Source of the DNA: DATBGO01 sp963785765
Lineage (GTDB): Bacteria > Actinomycetota > Actinomycetes > Streptosporangiales > Streptosporangiaceae
NCBI GenBank assembly: GCA_963785765.1
Contig: CAWAWM010000002.1
Span: forward strand, 496,001 to 560,000
DNA length: 64,000 nt
Reading direction: 5' to 3'
Shown here: positions 51,368 through 59,381 of the stretch, piece after piece
Layout of the letters: the number at the start of each line of letters is the position of its first letter
Numbering within the stretch: the stretch's first letter is position 1
Made by a program: the position numbers and the translations under genes
Notes under the pieces: generated by a model
What the model was told of the DNA's origin: nothing
The model's database searches: none
Seen by the model: the letters and a program-made list of their open reading frames with translations, nothing else

Positions 51368-53738
51368 CGGCATCCTCCGGGTCGTCGGCATCAGCTGGGC
51401 CGCGCGGTTCGGCCCGGCCAGACTCGACGTTATCGGCTTTGGGCGGCTGGCCTGGCGCAGGCGGCAGATCGGAGCCGCCCTCGCCTTCGCCCGCGGGCGG
51501 CTGGCCGGGGCCAGCTTGCTGGTGCACGGCGGCCTCCCGGCCGCGCCGGATCGCGCGAGTCGCTGAGGTGAGCATGAACACGCCGAGGGCGGCGGCGATG
51601 ATCACCAGCGCCAGCGTGCCGTAGTGCGTGGCCTGCACGACCATCGTGACCGGTGCGCTGTTCAGCGCCACGCCGGCCGGGCTGAGCAGGCTCAGGTGCA
51701 GGGTGGTCGAGCCGACCGCCGCGGTGCTCACCGCGAGCTTGAGCGTCATCACCGTCCCCGCGGCTACCTTCACCACCCCGGGCAGGCTACGCACCGAGAG
51801 CGTGCCGTTGCGGGGCACGCTGACCTGCAGCCGTACCCGTACCGGGTAACCCAGATGGTTGGAAATGGACACCGGCACCGAGCCCTTGAGGCCGCCCAGC
51901 GTGACCCGGCCCGGGGTGACCAGGGTCAGCCCGCTCTCCTGCGCCGAAACATAGGACGTGATCGAGTTGAGCAACGCGATGCCGGGCCGCGCCGCGCCGC
52001 CGCCGCCGCGCCAGGCGGCTGATTCCGCGGCCGCGATGGCGTAGCCCAGGCCGGGACCAGGCTGCACCTGGATGCTCTGCAGCAGCTGAATGCGCTGGTC
52101 AAGCTCGCGCACCCGGCGCAGATAGGCTCGCCTGAGCCCGGCCCGCAGCGCCCCGGCCGGCACCGCCAGCTTGTGGCTCACCTGGCCGGGTGCCGACTTG
52201 GCCGTCGCCAGCTGGGCGACGCCCACCGGGCGCAGCCACGGCGCGCTGGCCGTCTCAGCCAGCAGCGCCCGGGCCAGGCTGGCCGGCGGATCCCATCGGC
52301 TGGGCGGGGCCACGACGATGGACCTGGCCAGGCTGGGCGCCTCGGCCGCGATCATGGCCGTCTCGGCCAGGTAGTACTGCCGGACCGCGAACGCGGCACC
52401 TGGCGTGCGCGCCGAGCTGGCCGAGCCGAGCAGCGTCGTGATGCCATGGTCGGCCAGCAGGACGTGCAGGTCCGGCCCCTCGCCGTCCGGCGTGGTGGTC
52501 TGTGCGCTCGGCGTCCACGGCAGCGTGCTGTCCACCGGCGGCATGGTCGAGCTGTCCAGGATCACCGAGCTGATCCCGTCCACGCCGGCCAGGCTCTGCA
52601 GGGTCGTATAGTCGGCGATGCCGTCAGGTGGCCACGACAGCCCGTTCAGCACATCCGAGTCATCGTCGGCTGCGCCCTTCTCCGGGGTGAAGTCCCGGCC
52701 GAGAATCTGGCCCGCGACGGCCCGGCCCGCCCCGAACGCGTTGGTCAGATCGCCGTTCAGGCCCTCATGGACCAGTGCGACGGCATCCACGTCCGCGTAG
52801 GGGGTCAGGAAAACCGGCTGCCCGCTAGTCGCCGACTTGAGCCCGGCCAGCCAGGTGCTGGCCGCCCGGCTGGCCGGCTTCGTCACGCCGCTGCACTGCC
52901 CGTTGCTGCTGACCAGGTAAGGGCTGGTCATGGTGCGCACGTTCGCCAGCAGGGCAGGATCAAGGGCCCAGGTCAGATGCGTCGTCGCGGCATAGGCGGC
53001 ACCCGCGGACAGCAGCCCGGCGAGCCTGCCGCTGCCAGTCAGGCTGGCGGCCAGGCTGTCGTTGACCAAACTTCCGGTGCTGCCCTGGCCGGGGCAGGCC
53101 GACTCGCGCGGCTGGTCGATGAGCGGCCACACCCACGCGATCGGTAGCGCATTGATGGCCTGCCGGCCTGGCCAGTAGGGCAGGAACGTGTGAGTGGTGT
53201 CGAGCGTCGCGCCGAGCGAGCTCAGCGCGGCAGCGGCCAGCGGGTAGACGCCGAAACCGGTGATCCGGAGCCGCTTCACCGGCAGCTTTATCGACCAGTT
53301 CACGGCGGCCCGGGGCGCCAGCCGGTGCCTGATCGATGCGGTCGCGCCGGGAACGGCCACGACGGCGGCCCCGGAGCCCGTCGCGAAGTTCTGCAGGGCG
53401 TCCCTGGACCTGAATGCCTGACTGGAGGACCGGAGCTGGATCGACAGGCCGGTCACCGGGGCCGCTGAGGCGTTGGTCACCGTTCCCCTGACGGTCACCG
53501 TCGAGCCGGGCGACGCGTAGCCCGGGGTCACGGAATTGATCACAACCGACACCGGCGGGGTCCCGGACGGCTGCGCGGCGGCGACGGCGGATGCCGCGGC
53601 GCTGGCGGTCAGCGGCGCCGGGGCGGCCAGCGGAAGTGCCGCAGCGAAGCCGATCGCCGCGCACGCGGCGAGCACGCCGCGGGCCCGCCGGGCGGGTGCG
53701 GCGTCCCGGCGGCGCGCGGAGCGATGCGGTGGCGGCAT
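51327..53738 (-). CDS. DUF6049-family secreted, membrane-anchored protein
   Basis: 803 residues from the ATG at 53738. A signal peptide is evident ('RARGVLAACAAIGFAAALPLAAPAPLTASAAA'). The large extracellular region begins with an Ig-like part ('SVVINSVTPGYASPGSTVTVRGTVTNAS') and ends with another ('PVSISNHLGYPVRVRLQVSVPRNGTLSVRS'). One membrane helix ('GTLALVIIAAALGVFMLTSATRAI') precedes a charged cytosolic tail. It is the counterpart of Rv3909, always found next to murJ; exact function unknown but probably envelope-related. Confidence 0.87.
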   Translation of the reverse strand: MPPPHRSARRRDAAPARRARGVLAACAAIGFAAALPLAAPAPLTASAAASAVAAAQPSGTPPVSVVINSVTPGYASPGSTVTVRGTVTNASAAPVTGLSIQLRSSSQAFRSRDALQNFATGSGAAVVAVPGATASIRHRLAPRAAVNWSIKLPVKRLRITGFGVYPLAAAALSSLGATLDTTHTFLPYWPGRQAINALPIAWVWPLIDQPRESACPGQGSTGSLVNDSLAASLTGSGRLAGLLSAGAAYAATTHLTWALDPALLANVRTMTSPYLVSSNGQCSGVTKPASRAASTWLAGLKSATSGQPVFLTPYADVDAVALVHEGLNGDLTNAFGAGRAVAGQILGRDFTPEKGAADDDSDVLNGLSWPPDGIADYTTLQSLAGVDGISSVILDSSTMPPVDSTLPWTPSAQTTTPDGEGPDLHVLLADHGITTLLGSASSARTPGAAFAVRQYYLAETAMIAAEAPSLARSIVVAPPSRWDPPASLARALLAETASAPWLRPVGVAQLATAKSAPGQVSHKLAVPAGALRAGLRRAYLRRVRELDQRIQLLQSIQVQPGPGLGYAIAAAESAAWRGGGGAARPGIALLNSITSYVSAQESGLTLVTPGRVTLGGLKGSVPVSISNHLGYPVRVRLQVSVPRNGTLSVRSLPGVVKVAAGTVMTLKLAVSTAAVGSTTLHLSLLSPAGVALNSAPVTMVVQATHYGTLALVIIAAALGVFMLTSATRAIRRGREAAVHQQAGPGQPPAGEGEGGSDLPPAPGQPPKADNVESGRAEPRGPADADDPEDADEYARSPGRADRH

Positions 53739-53902
53739 GGCGGAAATGTTATTGCCGTCCGGGGGCGGCAGTGATCGAGGCGGCGGGCACAGGCGAGCCG
53801 GGGCGCTGCCGCGGCCGGACGTGGCGCAGCGTGCAAAGGTCCTGCATCGGCTCCCTCCGGGCCACCCGGGTTTCCCAAGCTTACGCGCAGCACCTACCCT
53901 CA

Positions 53903-55411
53903 ATGCCCGTGCCGGATTCAACATCGCTCAGCCCGCAACAGCGGACGGCCGCGGCCGCGCTGCTCGCCGCAGCGTCCCCGCTGGCCGACGAGCTTGGCCG
54001 GATTTTCGTAACGAACGGTCATGAGCTCGCGCTGGTCGGCGGCGTGGTCCGGGACGCGTTCCTGCGCCGTAGCTCGGGCGACATCGACCTGACGACCGAT
54101 GCCCCGCCGCAGCGCATTATCGAGATCACCGAAGGCTGGCCGGATCAGGTCTGGACGATCGGCATTGAGTTCGGCACCGTCGGGATGCGCAAGGGCAGCA
54201 CGATCTTCGAGATCACCACCTACCGGAGCGAGCAGTATGCCCGCCGCTCCCGCAAGCCCGAGGTCACTTACGGGAAGTCGCTGTCGGAGGACCTGTCCCG
54301 CCGCGATTTCACCGTGAACGCGATGGCCGCGCGGCTGCCTGGATACGAGCTCGTGGACCCCTTCGGCGGGCTGCGCGACCTGACGGAGAAGACGCTCCGT
54401 ACTCCGGGAAGGCCGGAGAATTCGCTGAACGATGATCCGCTGCGGATCCTGCGCGCGGCGAGGTTCGCCGCTCAGCTCGGCTTCGACGTCACTCCCGAGC
54501 TCAGCGCGGCCATGACCGAGCTGGCCCCCAAACTGGCCGCCGCGCAGAAGATCGTGTCGGCGGAGCGGATCTCGGCGGAGCTGGCCAAGCTGATGCTGGC
54601 CCCGGCCCCGCAGGGACCATCCCGGGGCATCGCCCTGCTGGTGGACACCCGGGTCGCCGAGCAGATCCTGCCCGAGATTCCCCGGCTGCGCCTGGAGCAG
54701 GACGAGCACTACCGGCACAAGGACGTCTACCAGCATTCGCTGACCGTGCTGGAGCAGGCGATCGCCCTGGAGCCGCGGTACGGCCTGCGGCCCGATCTGG
54801 TGCTGCGGCTCGCCGCCCTGCTGCATGACATCGGCAAGCCGCAGACCCGCTCGCGGCTGCCCGGCGGCCGGGTGGCCTTCCACCATCACGAGGTGGTGGG
54901 AGCCAAGCTGGCCGCCAAGCGGCTGTCCGCGCTGCGGTTTCCCGCGGACCTGGTGGCGGACGTGTCCCGCCTCGTCGAGCTGCACCTGAGGTTCCACGGC
55001 TACGGAACCGGCGAATGGACGGACTCGGCGGTCCGCCGCTACGTCCGCGACGCCGGCCCGCTGCTCACCCGGCTGCACGCGCTGACCAGGGCCGACTGCA
55101 CCACCAGGAACCAGGCCAAGGCCCAGCGGCTGGCGCGCTCCTACGACAGCCTGGAAGACCGCATAGCGGTGCTTGAGCAGCGCGAGGAGCTGGCCAGCAT
55201 CAGGCCGGACCTGGACGGCCACGAGATCATGCGGATCCTCGGCATCGGTCCCGGGCCGCAGGTCGGCCAGGCCTACGCGCACCTGCTGGAGCTGCGCCTC
55301 GAGCACGGCCCGCTCGGCACCGAGCGGGCCACTCAGGAGCTGCTGGCCTGGGCCGCGGCGGGGGGGCTCGGCGGCCCGGCGGCCCCGCCAGCGCCGCCGC
55401 CGGCGGGCTGA
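53903..55411 (+). CDS. cca: CCA tRNA nucleotidyltransferase / poly(A) polymerase family
   Basis: 502 residues from the ATG at 53903. Nucleotidyltransferase head: 'LALVGGVVRDAFLRRSSGDIDLTTDA' (GGVVRD 46-51, catalytic D60 and D62). The neck includes 'SRRDFTVNAMAARLPG' and 'DDPLRILRAARFAAQLGF'. An HD domain follows ('LAALLHDIGKPQTR ... HHHEVVG'), as in the actinobacterial PcnA-type enzymes. It adds or repairs the CCA tail, which the tRNA-Ile gene here does not encode. Its last 79 bp overlap the convergent MFS gene. Confidence 0.92.
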   Translation: MPVPDSTSLSPQQRTAAAALLAAASPLADELGRIFVTNGHELALVGGVVRDAFLRRSSGDIDLTTDAPPQRIIEITEGWPDQVWTIGIEFGTVGMRKGSTIFEITTYRSEQYARRSRKPEVTYGKSLSEDLSRRDFTVNAMAARLPGYELVDPFGGLRDLTEKTLRTPGRPENSLNDDPLRILRAARFAAQLGFDVTPELSAAMTELAPKLAAAQKIVSAERISAELAKLMLAPAPQGPSRGIALLVDTRVAEQILPEIPRLRLEQDEHYRHKDVYQHSLTVLEQAIALEPRYGLRPDLVLRLAALLHDIGKPQTRSRLPGGRVAFHHHEVVGAKLAAKRLSALRFPADLVADVSRLVELHLRFHGYGTGEWTDSAVRRYVRDAGPLLTRLHALTRADCTTRNQAKAQRLARSYDSLEDRIAVLEQREELASIRPDLDGHEIMRILGIGPGPQVGQAYAHLLELRLEHGPLGTERATQELLAWAAAGGLGGPAAPPAPPPAG

Positions 55412-56760
55412 CGGCTGACGAACCGGTAGCCGGCGGCCGTCAGCAGGTACCCAGCGGCCACCACGATCAGCACGGCGAGCGACTTCCCGGTGGCCGGCAT
55501 GAAAACGGCGCTGATGGCCGCGCCGGCCACGAACGTGACGTTGAACATCATGTCGTAGAAGGCGAAGACGCGCCCGCGGTAGGCGTCGTCCACCTGCTCC
55601 TGGATGATCGTGGTCGAGCAGATGGCGACCCCCTGGGACACCAGGTTCAGCGCGAAGCCGATGACCAGGAACGGCAGCGGGCTGAACGTCGCGCCCAGCG
55701 GGCCGATCACGACCGCTGCCGACGCGAGCAGGATGGCGATCCAGGTCGGCTTGGCCAGCCGCCTGGTCGCCGCCGGCGTGACGAGCGCGGCCGACGCGTA
55801 GCCGACCGCGGATGCGGCCACCAGCAGCGAATAGCTGCCGAGCGCGGCGTTCGCCCCCGCCAGCCGGTAGAAGTAGTTGCGGTACAGCAGGAGCGACATC
55901 AGGAACAGGATCCCGTACAGGAACCTGTTGCCCCCGGTAGCGCCGAGCGCGGCCGCCGGGCCGCGGCGCCGCCCGAGATACCGGGCGCCCGCCACCAGGC
56001 CGGCCGCGACCGCGGCGAGTTCGGCCAGCACCCGGCCTGGCATCGGCTCCTCGGCGGTGCGGTTCGGGCCGAGCAGCTCGCGGCGCATGGTGGCGGCGAC
56101 CAGCCCGGCCAGCACGTAGCAGACCCCGGCGGCCAGCAACGTGACGGCCGAGCCACCCTGGCCGGCGCCGGTCACCAGGTGGACGCCGAGGGCAACCAGG
56201 CCCCCGATGGAGGCCAGGATCCCGCCGGCGGTCGGGGCCACGGAGTTGGCTATCACCAGCTTGTCCTCGGCCACCACGTGCGGCAGCGCGGCCGACAGCG
56301 AGGACAGGAAGAATCTGTCCACTCCCAGCACCAGCAGGACGCTGGCGTACAGCGGAACACCCAGATTGCCCGAGGCCACCAGCGAGGCGGTCAGGGCCAC
56401 GAACGCCGCGCGGATCACGGCCGACCAGACCAGGATCTGACGGCGCGACCACCGGTCGATAAACACCCCGGCGAACGGCCCGATCAGCGAATAAGGGAGG
56501 TAGAGCACCGCGAAGGCGCCGGCGGCCGAGGCGGGGTCCGGATACTTCGTGGCGTTGAAGAAGACATAACTGCCCAGGCCCGCGGTGAACACGCCATCGC
56601 CGGTCTGCGAGATCAGCCTGGTCGCGAACAGCCGCCTGAAGTTCCGCTCGGCCAGCACGACGCGCAGATCAGTAGCGAAGGACGAGCGTGTCGTCCACCG
56701 CCGCAGCCTGCCCGGCGCCGCCGCCGGGCCGCCGCCGTGGCGATCTGCCTGGGAGGGCAC
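55333..56760 (-). CDS. MFS transporter
   Basis: 475 residues with about 12 hydrophobic helices. 'RNFRRLFATRLISQTGDGVFTAGLGSYVFFNAT' is the first-helix region; the loop 'GVFIDRWSRRQILVWSAVIRA' matches the MFS A-motif (GxxxDRxxRR). The type resembles Enterobactin/macrolide exporters, but the substrate cannot be deduced. The C-terminus overlaps the cca gene by 79 bp in antisense. Confidence 0.85.
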   Translation of the reverse strand: MPSQADRHGGGPAAAPGRLRRWTTRSSFATDLRVVLAERNFRRLFATRLISQTGDGVFTAGLGSYVFFNATKYPDPASAAGAFAVLYLPYSLIGPFAGVFIDRWSRRQILVWSAVIRAAFVALTASLVASGNLGVPLYASVLLVLGVDRFFLSSLSAALPHVVAEDKLVIANSVAPTAGGILASIGGLVALGVHLVTGAGQGGSAVTLLAAGVCYVLAGLVAATMRRELLGPNRTAEEPMPGRVLAELAAVAAGLVAGARYLGRRRGPAAALGATGGNRFLYGILFLMSLLLYRNYFYRLAGANAALGSYSLLVAASAVGYASAALVTPAATRRLAKPTWIAILLASAAVVIGPLGATFSPLPFLVIGFALNLVSQGVAICSTTIIQEQVDDAYRGRVFAFYDMMFNVTFVAGAAISAVFMPATGKSLAVLIVVAAGYLLTAAGYRFVSRQPAGGGAGGAAGPPSPPAAAQASSS

Positions 56761-56818
56761 GCGATCAGCCTACGGCGCGGCAGGGCGCCTCTCCAGCTAG
56801 GCAGGGCACCCTCGAGCT

Positions 56819-56847
56819 AAGAGGCGGCCCCGACGGGGCCGCCGCTT
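56819..56847 (-). terminator. Hairpin terminator after ino1
   Basis: GGCGGCCCC (56823-56831) pairs perfectly with GGGGCCGCC (56835-56843) around a 3-nt loop, with further partial pairing outside. It lies 17 bp beyond the ino1 stop on the minus strand. Confidence 0.75.
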
Positions 56848-56859
56848 AGGTCCGCCCGG

Positions 56860-57939
56860 TCAGCGGTCCAGTTCGCCGCGGATGAACTTCTCCACCGCGT
56901 CGCGAGCATCGTCATCGCTGTACTGCACCGGCGGTGACTTCATGAAGTAGGAGGCGGCCGACAGAATCGGGCCGCCGATGCCGCGGTCCTTGGCGATCTT
57001 GGCGGCCCGGACCGCGTCGATGATCACTCCGGCCGAGTTCGGCGAGTCCCAGACCTCCAGCTTGTACTCCAGGCTCAGCGGGACGTCACCGAAGGCCCGG
57101 CCCTCGAGCCGCACGTAGGCAAACTTCCGGTCGTCCAGCCAGGGCACGTGATCCGACGGGCCGATGTGCACGGCCGCCTTCTCCATCTCGTGCGGGATCT
57201 GCGAGGTGACCGACTGCGTCTTGGAGACCTTCTTGGACACCAGGCGCTTGCGCTCCAGCATGTTCATGAAGTCCATGTTCCCGCCGAAGTTGAGCTGATA
57301 GGTGCGCAGCAGCTCGACCCCGCGGTCCTCGAAAAGCTTGGCCAGCACCCGGTGCGTGATGGTGGCACCCACCTGCGACTTGATGTCGTCGCCGATGATC
57401 GGCACCCCGGCATCGGTGAACTTCTGCGCCCATTGCGGGTCGGAGGCGATGAACACCGGCAGCGCATTCACGAACGCCACGCCCGCATCGAGCGCGCACT
57501 GCGCGTAGTAGCGGTCGGCCTGCTCAGAGCCGACGGGCAGGTACGAAACGAGCACGTCGGCACCGCTCTCCCGCAAGGCGGCGGTCACGTCAACGGGCTG
57601 GTCATCCGATTCGCTGATGATCTGCAGGTAATACTCACCGAGCCCGTCGAGGGTCGGCCCGCGCTGGACCGTAACCCCGGTAGGCGGCACGTCGCAGATC
57701 TTGATGGTGTTGTTCTCGCTCGCGACGATCGCCTCGGCGATGTCGCGGCCCACCTTCTTCGCGTCGACGTCAAACGCGGCAACAAACTCCAGGTCGCGCA
57801 CGTGATACGGGCCAAACTGGACGTGCATCAGACCCGGTACCCGGCTGCCCGGCTCGGCATCCTTGTAATACTCCACGCCCTGGACGAGAGAACTAGCGCA
57901 GTTCCCGACGCCAACGATGGCTACCCGTACCGCACCCAT
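56860..57939 (-). CDS. ino1: Inositol-3-phosphate synthase
   Basis: 359 residues: NAD motif 'VAIVGVGNCASSLVQGVEYY', catalytic region 'FGGNMDFMNMLERKRLVSKKVSKTQSV', and 'KLEVWDSPNSAGVIIDAVRAAKIAKDRGIGGPI'. It turns glucose 6-phosphate into inositol 3-phosphate, the precursor of phosphatidylinositol and, in many actinobacteria, mycothiol. The padR gene lies 48 bp upstream on the same strand, an arrangement also seen as Rv0046c-Rv0047c. Confidence 0.95.
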   Translation of the reverse strand: MGAVRVAIVGVGNCASSLVQGVEYYKDAEPGSRVPGLMHVQFGPYHVRDLEFVAAFDVDAKKVGRDIAEAIVASENNTIKICDVPPTGVTVQRGPTLDGLGEYYLQIISESDDQPVDVTAALRESGADVLVSYLPVGSEQADRYYAQCALDAGVAFVNALPVFIASDPQWAQKFTDAGVPIIGDDIKSQVGATITHRVLAKLFEDRGVELLRTYQLNFGGNMDFMNMLERKRLVSKKVSKTQSVTSQIPHEMEKAAVHIGPSDHVPWLDDRKFAYVRLEGRAFGDVPLSLEYKLEVWDSPNSAGVIIDAVRAAKIAKDRGIGGPILSAASYFMKSPPVQYSDDDARDAVEKFIRGELDR

Positions 57940-57987
57940 GAGCCTTGCTCCTTAATTGTGTCCTGCCGCCAGCGACTGCACCTGGTC

Positions 57988-58617
57988 TCAGCCCGTGCTG
58001 CCCGCTGTGCCGCCTTCTTTGTGATGACCGGTCTCTGTGTGGATCCCGGGACGCTGCCCGGGCGGCTGGTCTGACTGTCGTTCCGACGCGATCAGCTCGT
58101 TCAGCCACCGGACCTCCCGGTCGACCGACTCCAGGCCATGCCGCTGCAGCTCCAGCGTGTAACTGTCGACCCGTTCCCGGGTCCGCGACACCGCCGCCCG
58201 GAAACTCTCCCGCCGCTCCTCAAGCCGGCTGCGGCGCCCCTCGAGGATCCGGAGCCTGACGTCAGCCCTGGTCAGGCCGAAGAACGCGAAGTGCACGCCG
58301 AAACCGTCGTCCTCCCACGCCGCCGGGCCCGCCTGGGTCAGGAGATCCTCCAGCCGCTCCTTGCCTTCGGCGGTCAGCCGGTAGACGATTTTCGAGCGGC
58401 GCCCGGCCAGGGAATTGACCGTGCCGGGCAGAGTTTCCTCGATCAGGCCCTGGCGCAGCAGTTCCTTCAGGCACGGGTACAGGGATCCGTACCCGAAGGC
58501 ACGGAACGCGCCGAGCAGCGAGTTGAGCCGCTTGCGCAGCTCATAGCCGTGCATCGGGGTCTCGCGTAGCGACCCGAGCACGGCGAGCTCAAGCACCCCT
58601 GATCGCTGGCTGCTCAC
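57988..58617 (-). CDS. PadR-family transcriptional regulator
   Basis: 209 residues. The winged helix is 'LELAVLGSLRETPMHGYELRKRLNSLLGAFRAFGYGSLYPCLKELLRQGLIEE ... RRSKIVYRLTAEGKERLEDLL'; the C-terminal helical dimerisation part follows. Directly upstream of ino1 and probably cotranscribed. A perfect 10-3-10 dyad lies 72 bp upstream of its start, the likely operator, so autoregulation and control of ino1 are plausible. Confidence 0.9.
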   Translation of the reverse strand: MSSQRSGVLELAVLGSLRETPMHGYELRKRLNSLLGAFRAFGYGSLYPCLKELLRQGLIEETLPGTVNSLAGRRSKIVYRLTAEGKERLEDLLTQAGPAAWEDDGFGVHFAFFGLTRADVRLRILEGRRSRLEERRESFRAAVSRTRERVDSYTLELQRHGLESVDREVRWLNELIASERQSDQPPGQRPGIHTETGHHKEGGTAGSTG

Positions 58618-58688
58618 CGGTCCGTACCTCCCGCCATCCGCCTGGCAACATCGTCGCCGCGGCAGACTGTGGCGCTGTTATCTCGATT

Positions 58689-58711
58689 CGATGTATCGAA
58701 CCGATACATCG
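58689..58711. promoter_or_regulatory. Probable PadR operator
   Basis: CGATGTATCG-AAC-CGATACATCG, a perfect inverted repeat containing ATGTA...TACAT, the shape PadR proteins bind. It sits between padR (minus) and the DUF5318 gene (plus), so it may serve both. Confidence 0.7.
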
Positions 58712-58826
58712 CAAAGATATGTGCCAGGCCACCTCCGCGCAAGTCGGCGGCTACCGCGTGTTTCCCTGACCGCCCAGGCCCGGGCGGGACTCGGCGTGGT
58801 CGCGGTTCCGACGTAACCTGTCGGGC

Positions 58827-59225
58827 ATGAGGCGATCGGTCGTGGACTACGGGCTCGCGCGGCGGGCCACGCTCGCGTCCGTGTTCGCCGGCCGGACCAC
58901 GGTCACCGATGTCTGCGATGCCCATCCTTACTTGCTCCGGGCCGCGAAGTTCCATGGTGAGCCGACCGACAGGTCCTGCCCGATCTGCAGGAAAGTCAAG
59001 CTCACCCATGTCACCTACGTGTACGGGGATGAGCTCGGGCGCTATGAGGGCCGCGTCAAGCAGGCCCCCGAGTTGGCCGAGATGGCTGCCGAATACGGCG
59101 AGTTCCAGGTCTACGTCGTCGAGGTCTGCCAGAGTTGTGCCTGGAATCACCTCGCATCGTCCTACGTGCTCGGCACGGGCGAACCAGCTACCCGGCGCAG
59201 TCGGCGCGCCCGTGCCAGTGACTGA
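58827..59225 (+). CDS. DUF5318-family zinc-ribbon protein
   Basis: 132 residues. Two Cys pairs, 'SCPICRK' and 'VCQSCAWNH', would form a zinc ribbon; the remainder is 'VVDYGLARRATLASVFAGRTTVTDVCDAHPYLLRAAKFHGEPT'. The family is actinobacterial, lies between the ino1/padR genes and PBP1, and has no assigned function. Confidence 0.85.
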   Translation: MRRSVVDYGLARRATLASVFAGRTTVTDVCDAHPYLLRAAKFHGEPTDRSCPICRKVKLTHVTYVYGDELGRYEGRVKQAPELAEMAAEYGEFQVYVVEVCQSCAWNHLASSYVLGTGEPATRRSRRARASD

Positions 59226-59381
59226 CTAAGCGGGCTGACCGCTCATTGGGTGCGCGGCGAAGCCGGCTGGCAGGCGTTACTCACGATAATTACCGGGAGG
59301 ATTGGTAGCGCCGGGTACCGTGTGACTCTCGGCGGGACCGCTGCTCGCTTGCGGCCGCTTACCCCCGACCAGCGAGGACGC

